Source: Larix kaempferi
Lineage: Eukaryota > Streptophyta > Pinopsida > Pinales > Pinaceae
DNA length: 64,000 bases
Direction of reading: 5' to 3'
Assembly: GCA_027924585.1 (NCBI GenBank)
Contig: BSBM01000047.1
Location: 27,399,001-27,463,000, forward strand
Under the pieces are notes generated by a model, which saw nothing but the letters and a program-made list of their open reading frames with translations, was not told where the DNA came from and searched no databases. Positions 33,151-46,069 of this stretch are shown here, piece by piece (position 1 is the stretch's first letter; every line of letters starts with the position of its first letter). A program made the translations under genes and the position numbers.

Positions 33151-33271
33151 CACTAGTGTGTTTAACAAGAATAATAAGCTACAGTGTTCTCTAACATAAA
33201 ATCCACACCAAGGCATTATTTAAATAAAAATCATCAATTCATACAATTTGAATTGTATGCATCAAGGGGGG
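33151..33271. other. 121-bp spacer between the two R repeats, ending in a G-rich tract
   Basis: Ends in ATCAAGGGGGG directly before TGTTGTGGGACAAG, which resembles a polypurine tract abutting an LTR start. No primer-binding site is recognised at its left end. Confidence 0.4.
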
Positions 33272-36200
33272 TGTTGTGGGACAAGAAGCCATATGAGACA
33301 TAATTTATTAAGTTAAATTGTAATTGTTTTATTTGAAATATTTTAATAGACCTTACTCTATCAATCCCCAAACTTTGTGTATCTAGGTATTCAAAAGGTT
33401 GATTAGAAAGGTAAATCTACTGACGTTGTTGATTGGCTACTTATAGACAAGCATCCCCCTCTCATGAAGGGTTTTATAAAATATTTGAACACATTCGTGT
33501 ATACTAATTTCTATGTTATGTTCGACTACCTACCACCAAGGATTCCATCATTGTTTAGAAACTTTCCAATACATATGAAACAATTTAGGAGAGGAAATTG
33601 GTATTTGAATTCATTGTCACAACTCTTATGCATAGTCTAGGTAGGATTATTAAGACAGATGTCACAATTCTTCTATGCCATCTTTATCATTCCCATTCGC
33701 TCCAACTTTTTGGAAAAATCTTGTGGTCCTTTCCATAGTACCCTAGATTTTGGAAGTTGATAGTGAGATTGACACACCCAAGCACTAAAATTTATCTACA
33801 CATTATCTATAAATAGTTGTTTCATGACCTACAATGGAGTTGTGATTTTAGAAGTATTACCACTAAAAGAGAATGGAAAACATAATTCCTCCTAGACCAT
33901 ATTCTAGTATTATTTGTATATTTGGTGCTCATCGCGGTGATACCACGTGACCTTCGGATTGGTCCTAAGGTGTACAAAAACTTGTGCACCTTTGATTCTT
34001 CAAGAATCCCCTATATAGGCCATTTCTTTGTGTTTCTATCAATATGGATCAAATTATCCTTACTTTTGTGGTAGGGTTCATGTAATTCAATCTATACCAC
34101 CCAACATATGCACATATTGTAATTTAAATTGAGGATGGGACATAATCCTATGGATTATCGTAGATTATACTTTGGTCTAATTGGATAGGTTATCTTTGTT
34201 TGTGGCCCGCTAATAAGCTATATTACCTTTTAGAGTAAGGTACAAGGAAGGTAACCTCTTATCATCTCCAACTGTGTACCTCATTTTTTTCAAAATTTAT
34301 TTAACATTGTCAATCCCATCAAAAAGGTACTATAATGATGCATTATAATTATTTTGTCAAAAGAAAGTGGAAGGACTAAATCCCAATTTAGTTGGAATGG
34401 TGAGTTATCTCAATGTTTATTCTCAATCAACATTTATAAAAGAGTAAAAATACTCATAATTATTTAATTGGAAGTAATTTAGACTCAAATGATGTTGCAA
34501 CAACTCATAATGATGATTTGTTGAAACAGTGTTGATGGGGAAACCAAAACCAACCTAAAAAAAATGTTTTTTTAATTAAACATATGTTGATTAACCGACT
34601 TGTCAAGCATCACAAGTATAAGAGAAATTTTAAATGTGCATCGCTTAAGAGATGTACCATTTAATTCTAGTGTCCAAAAAATGTCTATTAAGCGATGTTT
34701 CTAACTTATAATGAATGTCCATTAAGTGTCATTTCTAATGTCAAATAAATGTCACTAAAGTGTCGTTCATAATGTCCAACTAACATCCCTTAAGTGACAT
34801 TTGTTCACGGTTAAAATGTCGAATATTCGACACATATTCATCAACGTTGATAAGTTTATCGTTCGATATTTTCTCAATGCAAAAAAAATTGAACTACCAT
34901 TGAATTTGGACCCCAAAAATAGTAGTGATAACTTGTGTTTTCCTTACTCAAGATTTTACATTCATTGTGAGATTTATATTTTAATTAATTTGTAATCATC
35001 CTTGGATGTATTCTAGTGCATGATAACATACAAAGAAAATACATGCAAAGAAATTATTAACATTGGGTTAATTATGAGTTGTGAGTATATGTTGGAGTAT
35101 CAAAAAATAATTCTGCAATTTGTAAATAGCTATGTTGTTTTACTTCCCTCATTTTATAATTAATGGAACAAGAAGAAAAATTTATATTAATTATATCAAT
35201 GCTTTGTCATTGCATATAAAATTTGCATGAAACAAAGTATGGATTGGAGCCAATATAAGGGTTGTTGAAAAAGAGAATGAGGAATGACTTTGCAGAATGT
35301 ATATTGTTTATATCGAATCACTTCTTGCGCTGGTACACTTTTTTATTTATACAGTCATGTATATTGTATTATATATGTAAATATACTTATTACACTTTAT
35401 TATATGTTTGTAGATGGAAAATAAAGAGGATGGACAAAATCAATCCAATCAACAAAACATTGGATCACATAACCCATGTACAATATTACCTACAGTTGAT
35501 GAAGAACTGGAGCATGCAAATAGATCAATAAATGACATATTTTGAAATGTGTTTATGTGAAAATCAGACATTGTGTTTAATATATAGGAATATTGTCCTA
35601 ATTGGATGACCGTAGCTAACCAATAAGTGTAGCAATTACATATTAACATTTTCATTATTATGGATATTTATGTTGTTACATCTCTTATTCATATATAATG
35701 AAAATGGGTTTGTTACTCTATTGCATTACCTTATGTTGAAAAATGTTACATTGTCAATTAAGTATATAGATGATTAATATATGGATGTTATATATGGGTG
35801 AATTAAATATTATAATGAATAGATATAGCTATCTGATGGTATAACGCATTAATATAATCATATAACCAAATGCAATAATTAAAACTCAAATATCAATATT
35901 TAAAAAATATATATATTTGTTTTTTATGATTTATTAAAAATTTGAAAAAACTAATTAACTAAAATATAGACATATTCATGCATTGTATTTTTTTTGAACT
36001 CATTGAATGGTGCAGGGCATATGTCAATAATTAAAAATGTAGTTCTTTTACAATGTGATAAATTATGCACACTTTTTATCGGATAAACCACACATGTGAT
36101 TCTCATTGTCAACAACGCATTGGTATCATGGTGCTTAAGTAAGAATCATCGTCGGTATTTTATATATAGCATTCACACTGGTGCTATTATGTATAGTAAG

Positions 36201-36317
36201 TGCATCAAATTCCACATAAAATTGCAATCCAATTGTCATTATCCTCATTGTTAAATTTGCATGACACGGTGGTGTAGATGGTAATATAAGCACTGATATG
36301 TATTTGTGAATGGTTAG
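33272..36317. repeat. 3.1-kb repeat R, copy 2 (uninterrupted)
   Basis: Direct repeat of copy 1 across its whole length, starting TGTTGTGGGACAAGAAGCC. It preserves the empty LINE target site near 35,800-35,830. Short frames do not agree between copies, so the unit is noncoding. The TG start and preceding purine tract suggest a long LTR of a deleted element; a tandem duplication is the alternative. Confidence 0.85.
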
Positions 36318-36900
36318 TGTTAACGCCTAAAAATCGCTGGTGTATTTGTATTTGTGACATTTCGGTGATTCATCCAGTAAGGCGTCATCAACATCAAGAA
36401 TGCATCTCACCACAAGAATCCTCAACAGATCCAAAACACAGCATGAGTCCATAAATGCCAAGAAACAGTTAAAAGAAAGGGTAGCACAGGTAATACACAG
36501 TTAACCTGCGCTATAGCATAGGTTATCTAAACAATCCTTGCACTACACCTGCAAGGATTTTCCTTCGATATTCGCGCTACTGTCAAAACGGTGGGTCCAC
36601 TCACTCCCAACAGCGCATTGAAGACTTAGCCCTACCCAAATATATGAATTTAGCTCCTCACACACTTGGTGGCATTAATCATCCCCCCTGGTGTACCTTG
36701 GAACTAGTTCATGGAGGAGGAGAGTTCACATTTGGATCTAGTTGTTTGTTGGCCACTTCATGGCCTATAAAAGGAAGCCATTGACATGCATTTTGTGGCT
36801 TCAACCATGTTCCGCACCAGGTTAATTAACCACTACCTCAAGTGGTTGTGCTTCAAAGCCACAAAGCCACCAAGGGCATCAACTACATATGACCCGTCAT
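36318..36900 (+). promoter_or_regulatory. Possible LTR start with TATA box at 36,766-36,772
   Basis: Repeat R ends exactly where TGTTAACGCC begins. About 450 bp later, GGCCTATAAAAGGAAGCC is a strong TATA-box context on the plus strand. A second LTR, PBS and target duplication were not found, so this may be the 5' part of an LTR or of an unrelated promoter. Confidence 0.4.
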
Positions 36901-37880
36901 GGAAGGAGCCGAAATAATAGAGGTTATCCCTCTACCATAAATTCTCATAGAAAAGGATGTATGAGACTCTAAGTCTGCAACTAGATAGGGGTGAACATTG
37001 CCACAACATATTCATGAGAGGTTTTTCAATTTCCAAAAAGTAAACTACAAGAGGGAAATGAAGAATTTTATAAAGTTCTCATTCTCTTGGAAGAAACCTC
37101 ATTTCTACCTTGCGTTCAAATCCACTAGAGGAAGATAAAATACTGGAACTGGGACAAACATACAATTAAACCACTAAAGAAGCATCTGCAACATCTCAAC
37201 AAACCAACACAAGAACTCTAATGAAACCTCGTAGCATTGTTACCCACCAAAAGGAAACATAGAAATCAAAAAATTCCAAAGAGGGGTTACCTAATCCATA
37301 AAAAATTTGGCAAGGACAATCACCGAAAATCCAAGGAGGCACTTTCCATAGTTGCCCAAAAAATCCTTGCCAAAATCTAGGGTTGACCCTCAATTACCAC
37401 TATTAAGTGCTCCAATGATAACTCACAGTGTCCCACTTTTACAAATCCAGTACCCAGCAACATGAGAGGCCATAAATCCCACCCAGAAAGAACCATCAAG
37501 CTCACCCCCAAGGGGAACAAAAATAATGGGTTTGCAAAACACAACTCAGGGACAACAACCTATGCAATGGCATCAACTGAAGACAAAGTACCTACAAGGC
37601 AACAAAATATAGAGCTAGAGTCACGATAGGAACCAACTTCCCATAAGAATAAGACCCTCGGAAATACCTTAAAGGCAGGGAGAACTAGTTGACCAATGAT
37701 AGATAAATAGAGAAGAAAAATAATTAATAAAAGGAAGAAAAACAAATGGAATACATACCACCTGATGGAGGTAATGGAAAAATTCAACCAGTGGAGGAAG
37801 GTGACAAGCAAACTAAAACAATAAATTCAACCTCTAGATCATAAAATCAACTAGACACGTGCACAAAAAGATTTCTCATT
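36901..37880. other. No gene recognised
   Basis: Repeat-derived sequence with chance-length frames only (37,196-37,393 and 37,560-37,811, minus). Confidence 0.4.
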
Positions 37881-38269
37881 TCTCAACTAGAAGAAAACTA
37901 GGAATTTCATCTCAATGTTCATTAAAGAATTCCAAAATAGCTAAGACATTGTCTAGTACATTTCTTTAGAGGTACATGAGAGATACACATTGAGGGAAAT
38001 GCACCCAATGGAAACTAACCTCATTGAGATCACCAACAAGAAATAAGTTTCCCCTAGTATGTTGCAACCTCTGACAAGGATAGACACCACAATGGTGTTT
38101 CACTCTCATGATTCCCAACTATCTAATATAATCTAGGTCGCAATTGAATATTCAATCAAACAACACCTAATTTTAGAAAACAAGATCGTGAGTAAGCTCA
38201 CCCTAGACAAATAAGACATTGTTTAGTTGCATGTTGAGAATATAAATCTATAGCTTCAACTCAATGATG

Positions 38270-38905
38270 TCATCTAAGAAATAAAGGATTTGCGTAGACA
38301 GAAGGAAGCATTGCATAACCAAGTTGAATTGGTATGGGACTTATCTAGGTTCATGTGGTCAACTATGAAGGAGGAGGATCTACAAATTCAAAATCTGTCA
38401 CCCAACACCTAACCATCTTCCATAGTAGATCAATTACAATGGGTATTACAACAACTAAGAAAAGAAAAGGAACGGATGAAGCTAACATAGGACATGGAAT
38501 GCTCGACAAAACAATGGGATATGGCCTAGATACTGCAAAGTTTGGATCCTACAATACTCATTATAGAGGGCATTCGTGAACAACTACAAAAAGTAGTTAT
38601 TCAATCCCGAGAGAATGTGGCCACAACACAAAATTGGATGCATATTGTTAAACGATGAAAGTACCCAATTGAATCCATCTAGGAGAAAAATAACAAACTA
38701 CAACAGGATGTTGAACAAACTATTGATCACTTAGTTTGGGATGAAAAACTCAAAGGCATAAAAAAGGTGGACGAAGAACTTGACCAAGTCTACCAGGAAA
38801 GTAGATTGGTTAAATCTCAAATGCAATAGCTCAAATCAATTACCCTCACTCATCTCACATACATACAACAGATGCAGAAACAACAATAATCATAGTGGAC
38901 GGCAG
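38270..38905 (+). pseudogene. Decayed coding sequence for a coiled-coil protein
   Basis: One plus-strand frame can be followed from about 38,275 to 38,830 with five stop codons and no clear frameshift inside 38,420-38,830. Visible pieces are VDQLQWVLQQLRKEKERMKL, IIEGIREQLQKVVIQSRENV, KNNKLQQDVEQTIDHLVWDE and KKVDEELDQVYQESRLVKSQ. They are rich in Gln/Glu/Lys/Leu with heptad spacing, so a long coiled coil was likely encoded. I do not recognise the family. It lies between the LTR-like start at 36.3 kb and the LINE at 40.3 kb, so an element-encoded (gag-like) protein or a host gene fragment are both possible. Confidence 0.5.
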
Positions 38906-38999
38906 TTCAAGACACTCATTCATGCGCACCAGAATGATCAATGTATATCTTGTTGAATTAAACATCCTAGTCGGGAAATTATCCAAGCATCTAGAGAAA

Positions 39000-40315
39000 T
39001 CCAAAACATTCTAAGCCAAAATTTTGGAGGTGTTCCTAGAATTGGGCCCCTCATTTGAGAAGAATGCACTATCCAAACAAAAGGAAGAGAAAGATGCCAA
39101 GTTGAACAAGGTTGGTTTCCAGAGTTGACTCAAGGGAAATTCAACATGTGTGGTTAGGGATTCTTGGGATCCTCATTTTTCATTTTGAAGTTTTGATTTT
39201 TTATCATGGCAATGAGAGGAAAAGACCAACACAAGATAAACTAGCCAAGCCAAAGGAAACAATTCCACGTAGTAGCTAGAGCATTGGGTGCAAAGAGGGA
39301 CAAAGGGAAATTTAAAGAGATTGACAATAATTAAAGTCCCATGCAACCAAGGAAAAGGTGGTGCCAGGAGAGCTCCATCTGATCAAGGAAGAAGAAACAA
39401 ACAAGGAGTCAATCAAGCTAAGTTAAGAAGCAAGGAAATGGTTCTCGCCAAGTTCAGCATGCGCAATCATTGCTTTGTAATGAATGCAATGTAAAGACTT
39501 AGGCCTAAATAGGATGATGATAGTAGATTGGATTATTCGTAGGATTACTTGTATTATCTCATAGTATATTGGATTTTCATATACATTAATGAAATAAAAT
39601 CCCTCTTCAAAAAAATTGTTTCCATGTTTATCTATGGTGATCATGTTGTGTTTTATATATGTTATGGTGCTCAATAATGTTCCTACTTTTATCTAATTTA
39701 TGTGTTGAATGGTTAAGATGAAGGTTTTATACTATTATGCTTTTTTTTTGCTTATGGGTGGTTGCCACATTCTAGTTTATTAATGGAAAATGTTGAGGTA
39801 AATTACAATATGGTTGGTTGTGATAGCCATGATTGTTGAGCCTCGTAGTTTCTATAGTCATGGAATTGTGCTTCAGTAGAGACCTTCCCTCCCTAAGTGA
39901 TTGAATATGCCAGTGCTTAGACTACAATGGATCCTTATATTGGACACCTCTATAGACCTTCATCTGAAATTGAACCAATACCTCCCCCTTCAACAATCAT
40001 CACTTTTTTTCTTGCATCTGACCCTCATATCTTCAATCATCCCATCATTGAATAATTTCCTTTGGACCCTCCCATTTCTCAAACCCCAAATCTGATCCCT
40101 ATGACATCCCATGATGAAGAAGTGTCGAAAGAGAAACATTCTATACAGTTAAGTGGGATAATGCCTATGGAAAAAAAATTTAAAAAATAGGATGAAGACG
40201 CAAAAGAAGAATGGCTACCTAAGAAGGCTAGAAGAGAGCTTGCATGAGAAAAAAGGAAGTGGTGAATAATGAATACTAGGATTGCAATCCACCATCAAAC
40301 TCTCTCTTGGAGTAG
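39000..40315. other. No gene recognised; probable LINE-2 5' region at its right end
   Basis: Some lysine-rich frames (39,288-39,494, plus) but no domain. The stretch 39,900-40,310 is Pro/Ser-rich in translation and lies just before the LINE-2 endonuclease, so it may be decayed ORF1 or linker. Confidence 0.35.
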
Positions 40316-40399
40316 GTGGGATCATTCATGCCTTCAAAATTCCAAAAAATAATGTCTTGCTTGGAGGAAAAGGAGTTGTTCCCAAACCAAACCAAGGAA

Positions 40400-41110
40400 A
40401 ATAAAATAATGATGGTAGTCTCAAGGAACTACAAAGTCAAAGTGAAAGCAATGATAGATTTGATCAAAGACGAGAAGCCTGCTTTCCTCCTCATCCAAGA
40501 GAGAACATTATAAAAATTAGATGCAATAGGCGCAAGATCAAAGTTCTAAAAAGTAAGAACAAGAAATGTGGTTAGTTCTAGAGGTGCCTCAAGAGGAATA
40601 GGCACCTTGTGGAAGCAAGATCAATTCACATTAGGGCACTCAAAAATCACACAACACTAGATCGACATTGATATGGAAAACAAAGATAGTGGGAAACATT
40701 ATAAAATCTTCAACATCTATGCTCCAATGAAATACAAGGAAAATTTGGATTAGCAATCCATAATGGAAATGAGGGATGAAATCATCATTCAGGAATGTAT
40801 TTTTGCTTGAGATTTCAATCTTGTTCTAGAGACAGCGAAAAAGCAAGGAAACTTAGTTTGTGGCCCATTTAGGGAAACGTTGGAGGATCTTATGCAAGAT
40901 TGGGATTTAATGGATATCAAGCCCAAGAAGGGAAGTACACTTGGACAAAGAAAATAATGGGTACAGGACATATAGCTACTCGACTAAACATGTTTCTCAT
41001 CAACAATGATTTGTTTTCTCGAGGATATGAATATATCATCAAAAATTATCCCTTCTAGGTTTTCAAATCACAAACCCATCTCTCTTTCCATTCATAGCTC
41101 TCCAGATTAT
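40400..41110 (+). pseudogene. LINE-2 endonuclease remnant
   Basis: Plus-strand pieces of an L1 endonuclease: KVKAMIDLIKDEKPAFLLIQ followed by ER (catalytic Q-E-T/S region), then ARNVVSSRGASRGIGTLW-like sequence, KIFNIYAPMKYKENLD, DFNLVLETAKKQGN (the GDFN block with G lost), DLMDIKPKKG and KKIMGTGHIATRLNMFLINN. It has many stops and indels. Confidence 0.75.
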
Positions 41111-42097
41111 GGATATTTACCATTTTTGTTCAACCCCCTTTCGATTCCAAAAAATGATGCTCTAGAAATCATAGAAGGGAACTAGAAGAGTTATATTCAA
41201 GGATTGGCCTTCTATGCATGGGAAGAAAGACTCGGGAGAAAAAAGAAAGCATGAAAAGAATGGGCTAAGAGGAAATTTAAAGATCCAACAACAACGAGGA
41301 AAGAAGTATTTCACAAGCTAGTTCATCTTCAACAAAAGATGGAGGACCAAGAAGTAACACCCCAATAGTTAGTGGAAGAAAGACACTTTGTGGGAGACTC
41401 CACCCAAATTCAGGAATGAAGAAGAACACTAATAGATGAAGTCATGTAGCCTCCAGCGAAAATCAAGGGGTTGTAATACGTCATTATTTCACAAGCAATC
41501 CAAAGAAAAATAGGTGAGAAACAACATCAAATAAATAACAAACGTTGAAGGGGTGAACTCACTAACTTTTAAAAAATCAAATAGGATGCCTTCAAACATT
41601 TTGGGGATTTGTTAAAAGTTTACAAGGAGAAAGATCAAGTTGTAGTCCAAGAAATGCTACAACAAATCCCAAGACTTCAATCGCTCAAGAAGAGAACATA
41701 GAGCAGAATGAGTAGATAGAGGAAGAAGAAGTAATAGAAGCCATATGAAGCCTTGATCTAGACAAGGCACCATGCTCGAATGGCTTCACTGTCCACTTCT
41801 TTCAACCCTGTTGGGGGGGTGATCAAAAGTGACTTGTGTCAAATGTTGAGAAGGTCTAGGTACAAACCAAAGTTGGAAGGAAACACCATTACCTCATTTC
41901 TTGCTTTAATCTGAAAGAATCAAATCCAACTTCATTCCCTTGATAAGTCGATATCCTTGTGCAATTCATCTTGCAAAATCCTAACCAAGATGATAGCAAA
42001 CATAGTAAAAAAGATTATCCCTCAACTAATATCAAATAACCAAGGATGGTTCATCCAAAAGTAGTAAATTATAGACAATATCTTATTAGTACAAAAA
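41111..42097 (+). pseudogene. LINE-2 linker and RT N-terminal region, heavily decayed
   Basis: Scattered plus-strand matches to the endonuclease-RT connection, with a DKAPCSNGFTVHFFQPC-like pre-RT phrase near 41,760-41,810 (plant L1s have DKAPGPDGF here). Not translatable as one frame. Confidence 0.55.
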
Positions 42098-42436
42098 GTG
42101 ATTCACTCCAGCATATGTAATAAAGAAATGGGCATGATCATAAAACTTGATATGGCCAACACTTGTGACCTAGTAAGACACTGTTATCTTTATTTAGTCA
42201 TGGATAAATTTGGTTTTTCAATTAACTTTATAAATTGGATAAAAGCATGTACTGGTTGTCCTTGGATAACCCCTTTGGTTAGTGGGAAGTCATCCTATTT
42301 TTTTCAAAGAAACAAGAGGCTAAGACAAGGCTACCCCCTCTTCCTTTTACTCTATATCATCAAGGTTGACTCTCTTGGCAAGAAATTGAAAGGCCCAAGC
42401 AATCACAACCAACCCGCCAAATATTATTATGATTAG
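42098..42436 (+). pseudogene. LINE-2 reverse transcriptase palm remnant
   Basis: Contains MIIKLDMANTCDLVRHCYLY (motif A with catalytic Asp), FGFSINFINWIKACTG, and RLRQGYPLFLLLYII (the R-Q-G-[CD]-P-L-S-P motif with changes). It then breaks. The Y/F-A-D-D block appears as QFVDATLLLG just after 42,455, with the second catalytic Asp lost. Confidence 0.85.
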
Positions 42437-43200
42437 AGAGCTAAAATAAATTAATCACTCCCAATTCGTGGATGCTACTCTGCTTTTGGGAGGAGCATCA
42501 CTCTCCATAGCATAGAGATTCAAAAGAATATTGGACCTATTCACCATGGCCTCATGGGGGGTATCCACACAAAAAAAGTAATATTTTTTGTTGTCATGTA
42601 ACATCATCCTTATTGCAATCCATCTCGAGTTGTAATTCTTTGGGATTGAAAGATGGACAACATTCAAATATTTGGGGATTCCAATAACCTTTATTCACCC
42701 AAAACCATCATATTGGTAACATGTAATTCAAAAAAATCCAAAAGTAAATGCAACCAAGAGGCTACTAGGTAAACCTAGCTAGCTTAATCATCTTAATCAA
42801 GTCAACGATAGCAACATCATATCTCTTCAAGGGATTGATGATGTTGGCTCTAATGGGGATTATGAATCAAATAGGAAAGCTCATTCATAAGTCCCTTTGA
42901 TTGGGGTAAAGAGTGACAAAGAAAAAATTCCATCTTATAAATTGGAACATCATTCTCACTCCAAAGGAATGTGGCAAGCTAGATTTAAAATATGCACAAA
43001 TAATGAATCAATCAATCGACCAAAAATCTTGTAGCATCCTCTTTACAATGAGGAATCATGGTGGAAATTTATCCATAAAAATTAATTTATTTTTTTTAAA
43101 TCTCAAATCAACCCAACTAGGATGTCTTGACAAACCCAATGAAGATATCAAACATTCACTAATATGGAGACTGCATAGCAACAAATAATGTCATATAAAT
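42437..43200 (+). pseudogene. LINE-2 thumb / zf-RVT remnant
   Basis: Plus-strand KYLGIPITF, then KKKFHLINWNIILTPKECGK and LDLKYAQIMNQSI, the standard connection after the RT palm in plant LINEs. Stops and frame changes are frequent. The 3' end is lost in a tandem duplication starting at 43,058. Confidence 0.75.
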
Positions 43201-43377
43201 TAGCCTCACCTAGGTGCATGGTGGAAATTTATCCATAAAAATTAATTTATTTTTTTTAAATCTCAAATCAACCCAACTAGGATGTCTTGACAAACCCAAT
43301 CAAGATATCAAACATTCACCAATATGGAGACTGCATAGCAACAAATAATGTCATATAAATTAGCCTCACCTAGGTGC
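43058..43377. repeat. Recent 160-bp tandem duplication
   Basis: 43,058-43,217 and 43,218-43,377 are almost identical, including a T8 run. I see only a few substitutions (for example 'caatgaag' versus 'caatcaag', and 'cactaat' versus 'caccaat'). The duplication lies within LINE-2 remnant sequence. Confidence 0.93.
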
Positions 43378-45980
43378 ATGGTAATGGCAATCAAATCAAC
43401 GTCTAGGACAATAACATTTTTACAGTGCATCATTTTTTGTCTATAAGTAAATGAATTAAAGATATGGATGAAAAAAGACAACTTCACCCTCGTAAGTGAT
43501 ATTTCAGTCTAGGATACCCACTAAGGCCACTACATAAGATGGAGAGAGCCAAACATCCCTAAGTTCCTTTACCAATAGTAATTGTATAATGGATCTCTTT
43601 TAAGAAATGCCTCATAGAATGTTAATAACAAAAGATAGCATAAAAAGAAGACATAACACCATGATTAAGGATCTTTAGTTAGGTAGACTTTGATGTTACA
43701 ATCTTTAGACACTCGACCTAAAGATGAAGGTTATCATAAAATATTGACTTGTATGCTTTTAGTAACTGGAGTTAAAAAATAGAAGACCCATCTCTCCCTA
43801 TCGATCGAGCACTTTGTTTCTCCTCTTTCAATGGTCAAGTGTCTAAAGCCAAACCCATATCTCCATTTTTTTTTCATAGCCCCAAGGAAATATTAGAATG
43901 GCCCTTATTTAGCAAAGTATTGCTTTAATGTAAACTAATATCTCATTTTGGTAACTCGGGATGGTATACGTCAATTGGGTCTAGCCCGACTGGTTGTGGG
44001 ATGGAGTGTTAGCCTCCCCAACCAAGTTATATTCTCGTCAGTGACATGTTGATTTCGTAATGGGTATATTGTTGTAATAACTTCGAGCCATGTTGTTCAC
44101 TTGGCTTTGTACCATTCTCCAAATAAGGGAAAGTGCGTGGGGATTTGCTCTAGAATAATTTCTTGGGAAAATAAAACTAGGGATGGTATACCCAAGCTCG
44201 GAAAAAATGGATAAGGATCTGATAGTCAGATTCTCGAGGGAACTACTAGATAATTACTTAAATAATAAGAGGATCATTGGCTATCCATATTGATTGGGAA
44301 CTCAATCACTTACGTAACACAGATAGGTAGGTATAAATATCTTGTGACAAATGGCATAGAACACTTCTTGTAGAAAATGGGTGGTGTTCTCATAAGGTAA
44401 TTAATAAAGACGGGATATTGCCCCTTTGAATCTAAGGTAAATTATTGTTCCTTGGCTCTGCTCAGTATTGGAGGAACTTTAGTTTCCCAATCAATGTTGA
44501 GTGCAGTGGGGCTTGTCTAAGGACCCTCGAGGAAATTTGAAGGGGCAAGGAAATAAGGAGCAGGTCCTAACTTGGTCTTACATGAGCTAAGGTAATGTCC
44601 TAGTATTCCCTCGTCGTAGAAGGGCCTTGAGGAATAAACTAAAGCACGTTTTACTTTGTTGTGGGAAATGTACTAGTTAGTGAAGGCCTTTGTTTGTAGA
44701 AGCCCTTTCTCATATTTGTCAGTTTGAGAAGGGTATTATTTGTCCTTCCAACTTGCTTGTCCTGCTTAAACAATAAAATTAAGGTCTTTATACAATAATA
44801 AAACCTTGAAAGAAAGGAGAATATGGTTCTAGGTTTACCAGGTCCTCACTGATCTACTTCCCCTAGAGTGGGTCATGCACCTTAGTTGGGATAACTTCAA
44901 AATCTCAATCAAAAGGGAAACATAAATTGGTTGGAAGGGTCCCTCCTTCAGTCAGTGGGTCACTTAAGTATTGAGAAAAAGTTCACCCTTCCTTGTAACA
45001 TCCAGATTCTACCCTCCTAGCTCTACTTTCATGCTAGGTTATCCCTTCTAGCTCTTCTCTTATAATCTCTTATTTGGCTAGGGTATAATCACTCAAATCA
45101 AGAACTATGATCTTCCCTCTATAGTTATAACAAATCAAGTGTTCACAATGATCAAGCCCTACATGAAAGATATTAAGGGTTCATGGTAATAGTAATAATG
45201 TTATCTAACCCTTATAATGACTAATTAGTTGAGGACCCAATGGCCAAAGCCAAATAGTTAAGAATGAGTAGTAAAATTCCTTGATAGGAAAATCTTGAAA
45301 TGAAGGCCAATGTCATTCCCATCCTTCCTTATCGATGAAGGTCATTAGCTAAGGTTGGGACCTTAATGAAAAGAAGTATTACCCTAAACATTACATGTGG
45401 CTAAAGCGGGATAGATATAAGGAGGCCCACCCCCACACCAAAAAGGCACCTACAATGCCCCTTACTTCACGAAGTATTTACCATTTGTTCGTCCAACTAA
45501 GGCCAACAAGGTTTCGACTCCTAAGAAAGGCGCCAAGAAAACAAGTTCGGAAAGTAATGCCTTTAACTTGGTCAAACTCTTCTAACTAAGTGTTTACAAG
45601 CCCTAAAGGTAGGTTAACCCACCCTATATTTGATGAACCCAGCTAGTTTGACTCTAGAGGGCATTGAAAAGAGCAAAATACACCCCATTATCATCAATAC
45701 CATATTCTTCCCTTAATTCACCTTACCCTGCACTTCTTCCCCATCCATTCTAGGGGCCCAACAAGAGGGTAGGCATGCTTCTTATTTGTTAGCTCAATGA
45801 TGCCTTTGACTTCGTAAAACTCCTATAACTAAGTGTTTACAAGCCCTGAGAAGCAGTATGACCCACAAAAGGGGAGGCATGCTTCCTATCCATTAGGTTG
45901 GTGGGTTTCCATAATTGATTTAGATCTTCTAAGATGTCTTATTCTTTCATGTTATGTTCACCCATGGGTAATCTCAAGGG
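43378..45980. other. No gene recognised
   Basis: Moderate GC, repeat-like. The phrase 'aactaagtgtttacaagccct' with neighbouring 'ggcatgcttct' blocks occurs twice (45,584-45,605 and about 45,830-45,880), showing a small local duplication. Short frames have no recognised domain. Confidence 0.4.
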
Positions 45981-46069
45981 TTTTGAAGAAGCTTCGATCT
46001 AAGGTGCCACTAGAAGCCTCTACCAAGAAACATTTATCTAGCCCTACATATCTTCACATGCAACATTAT

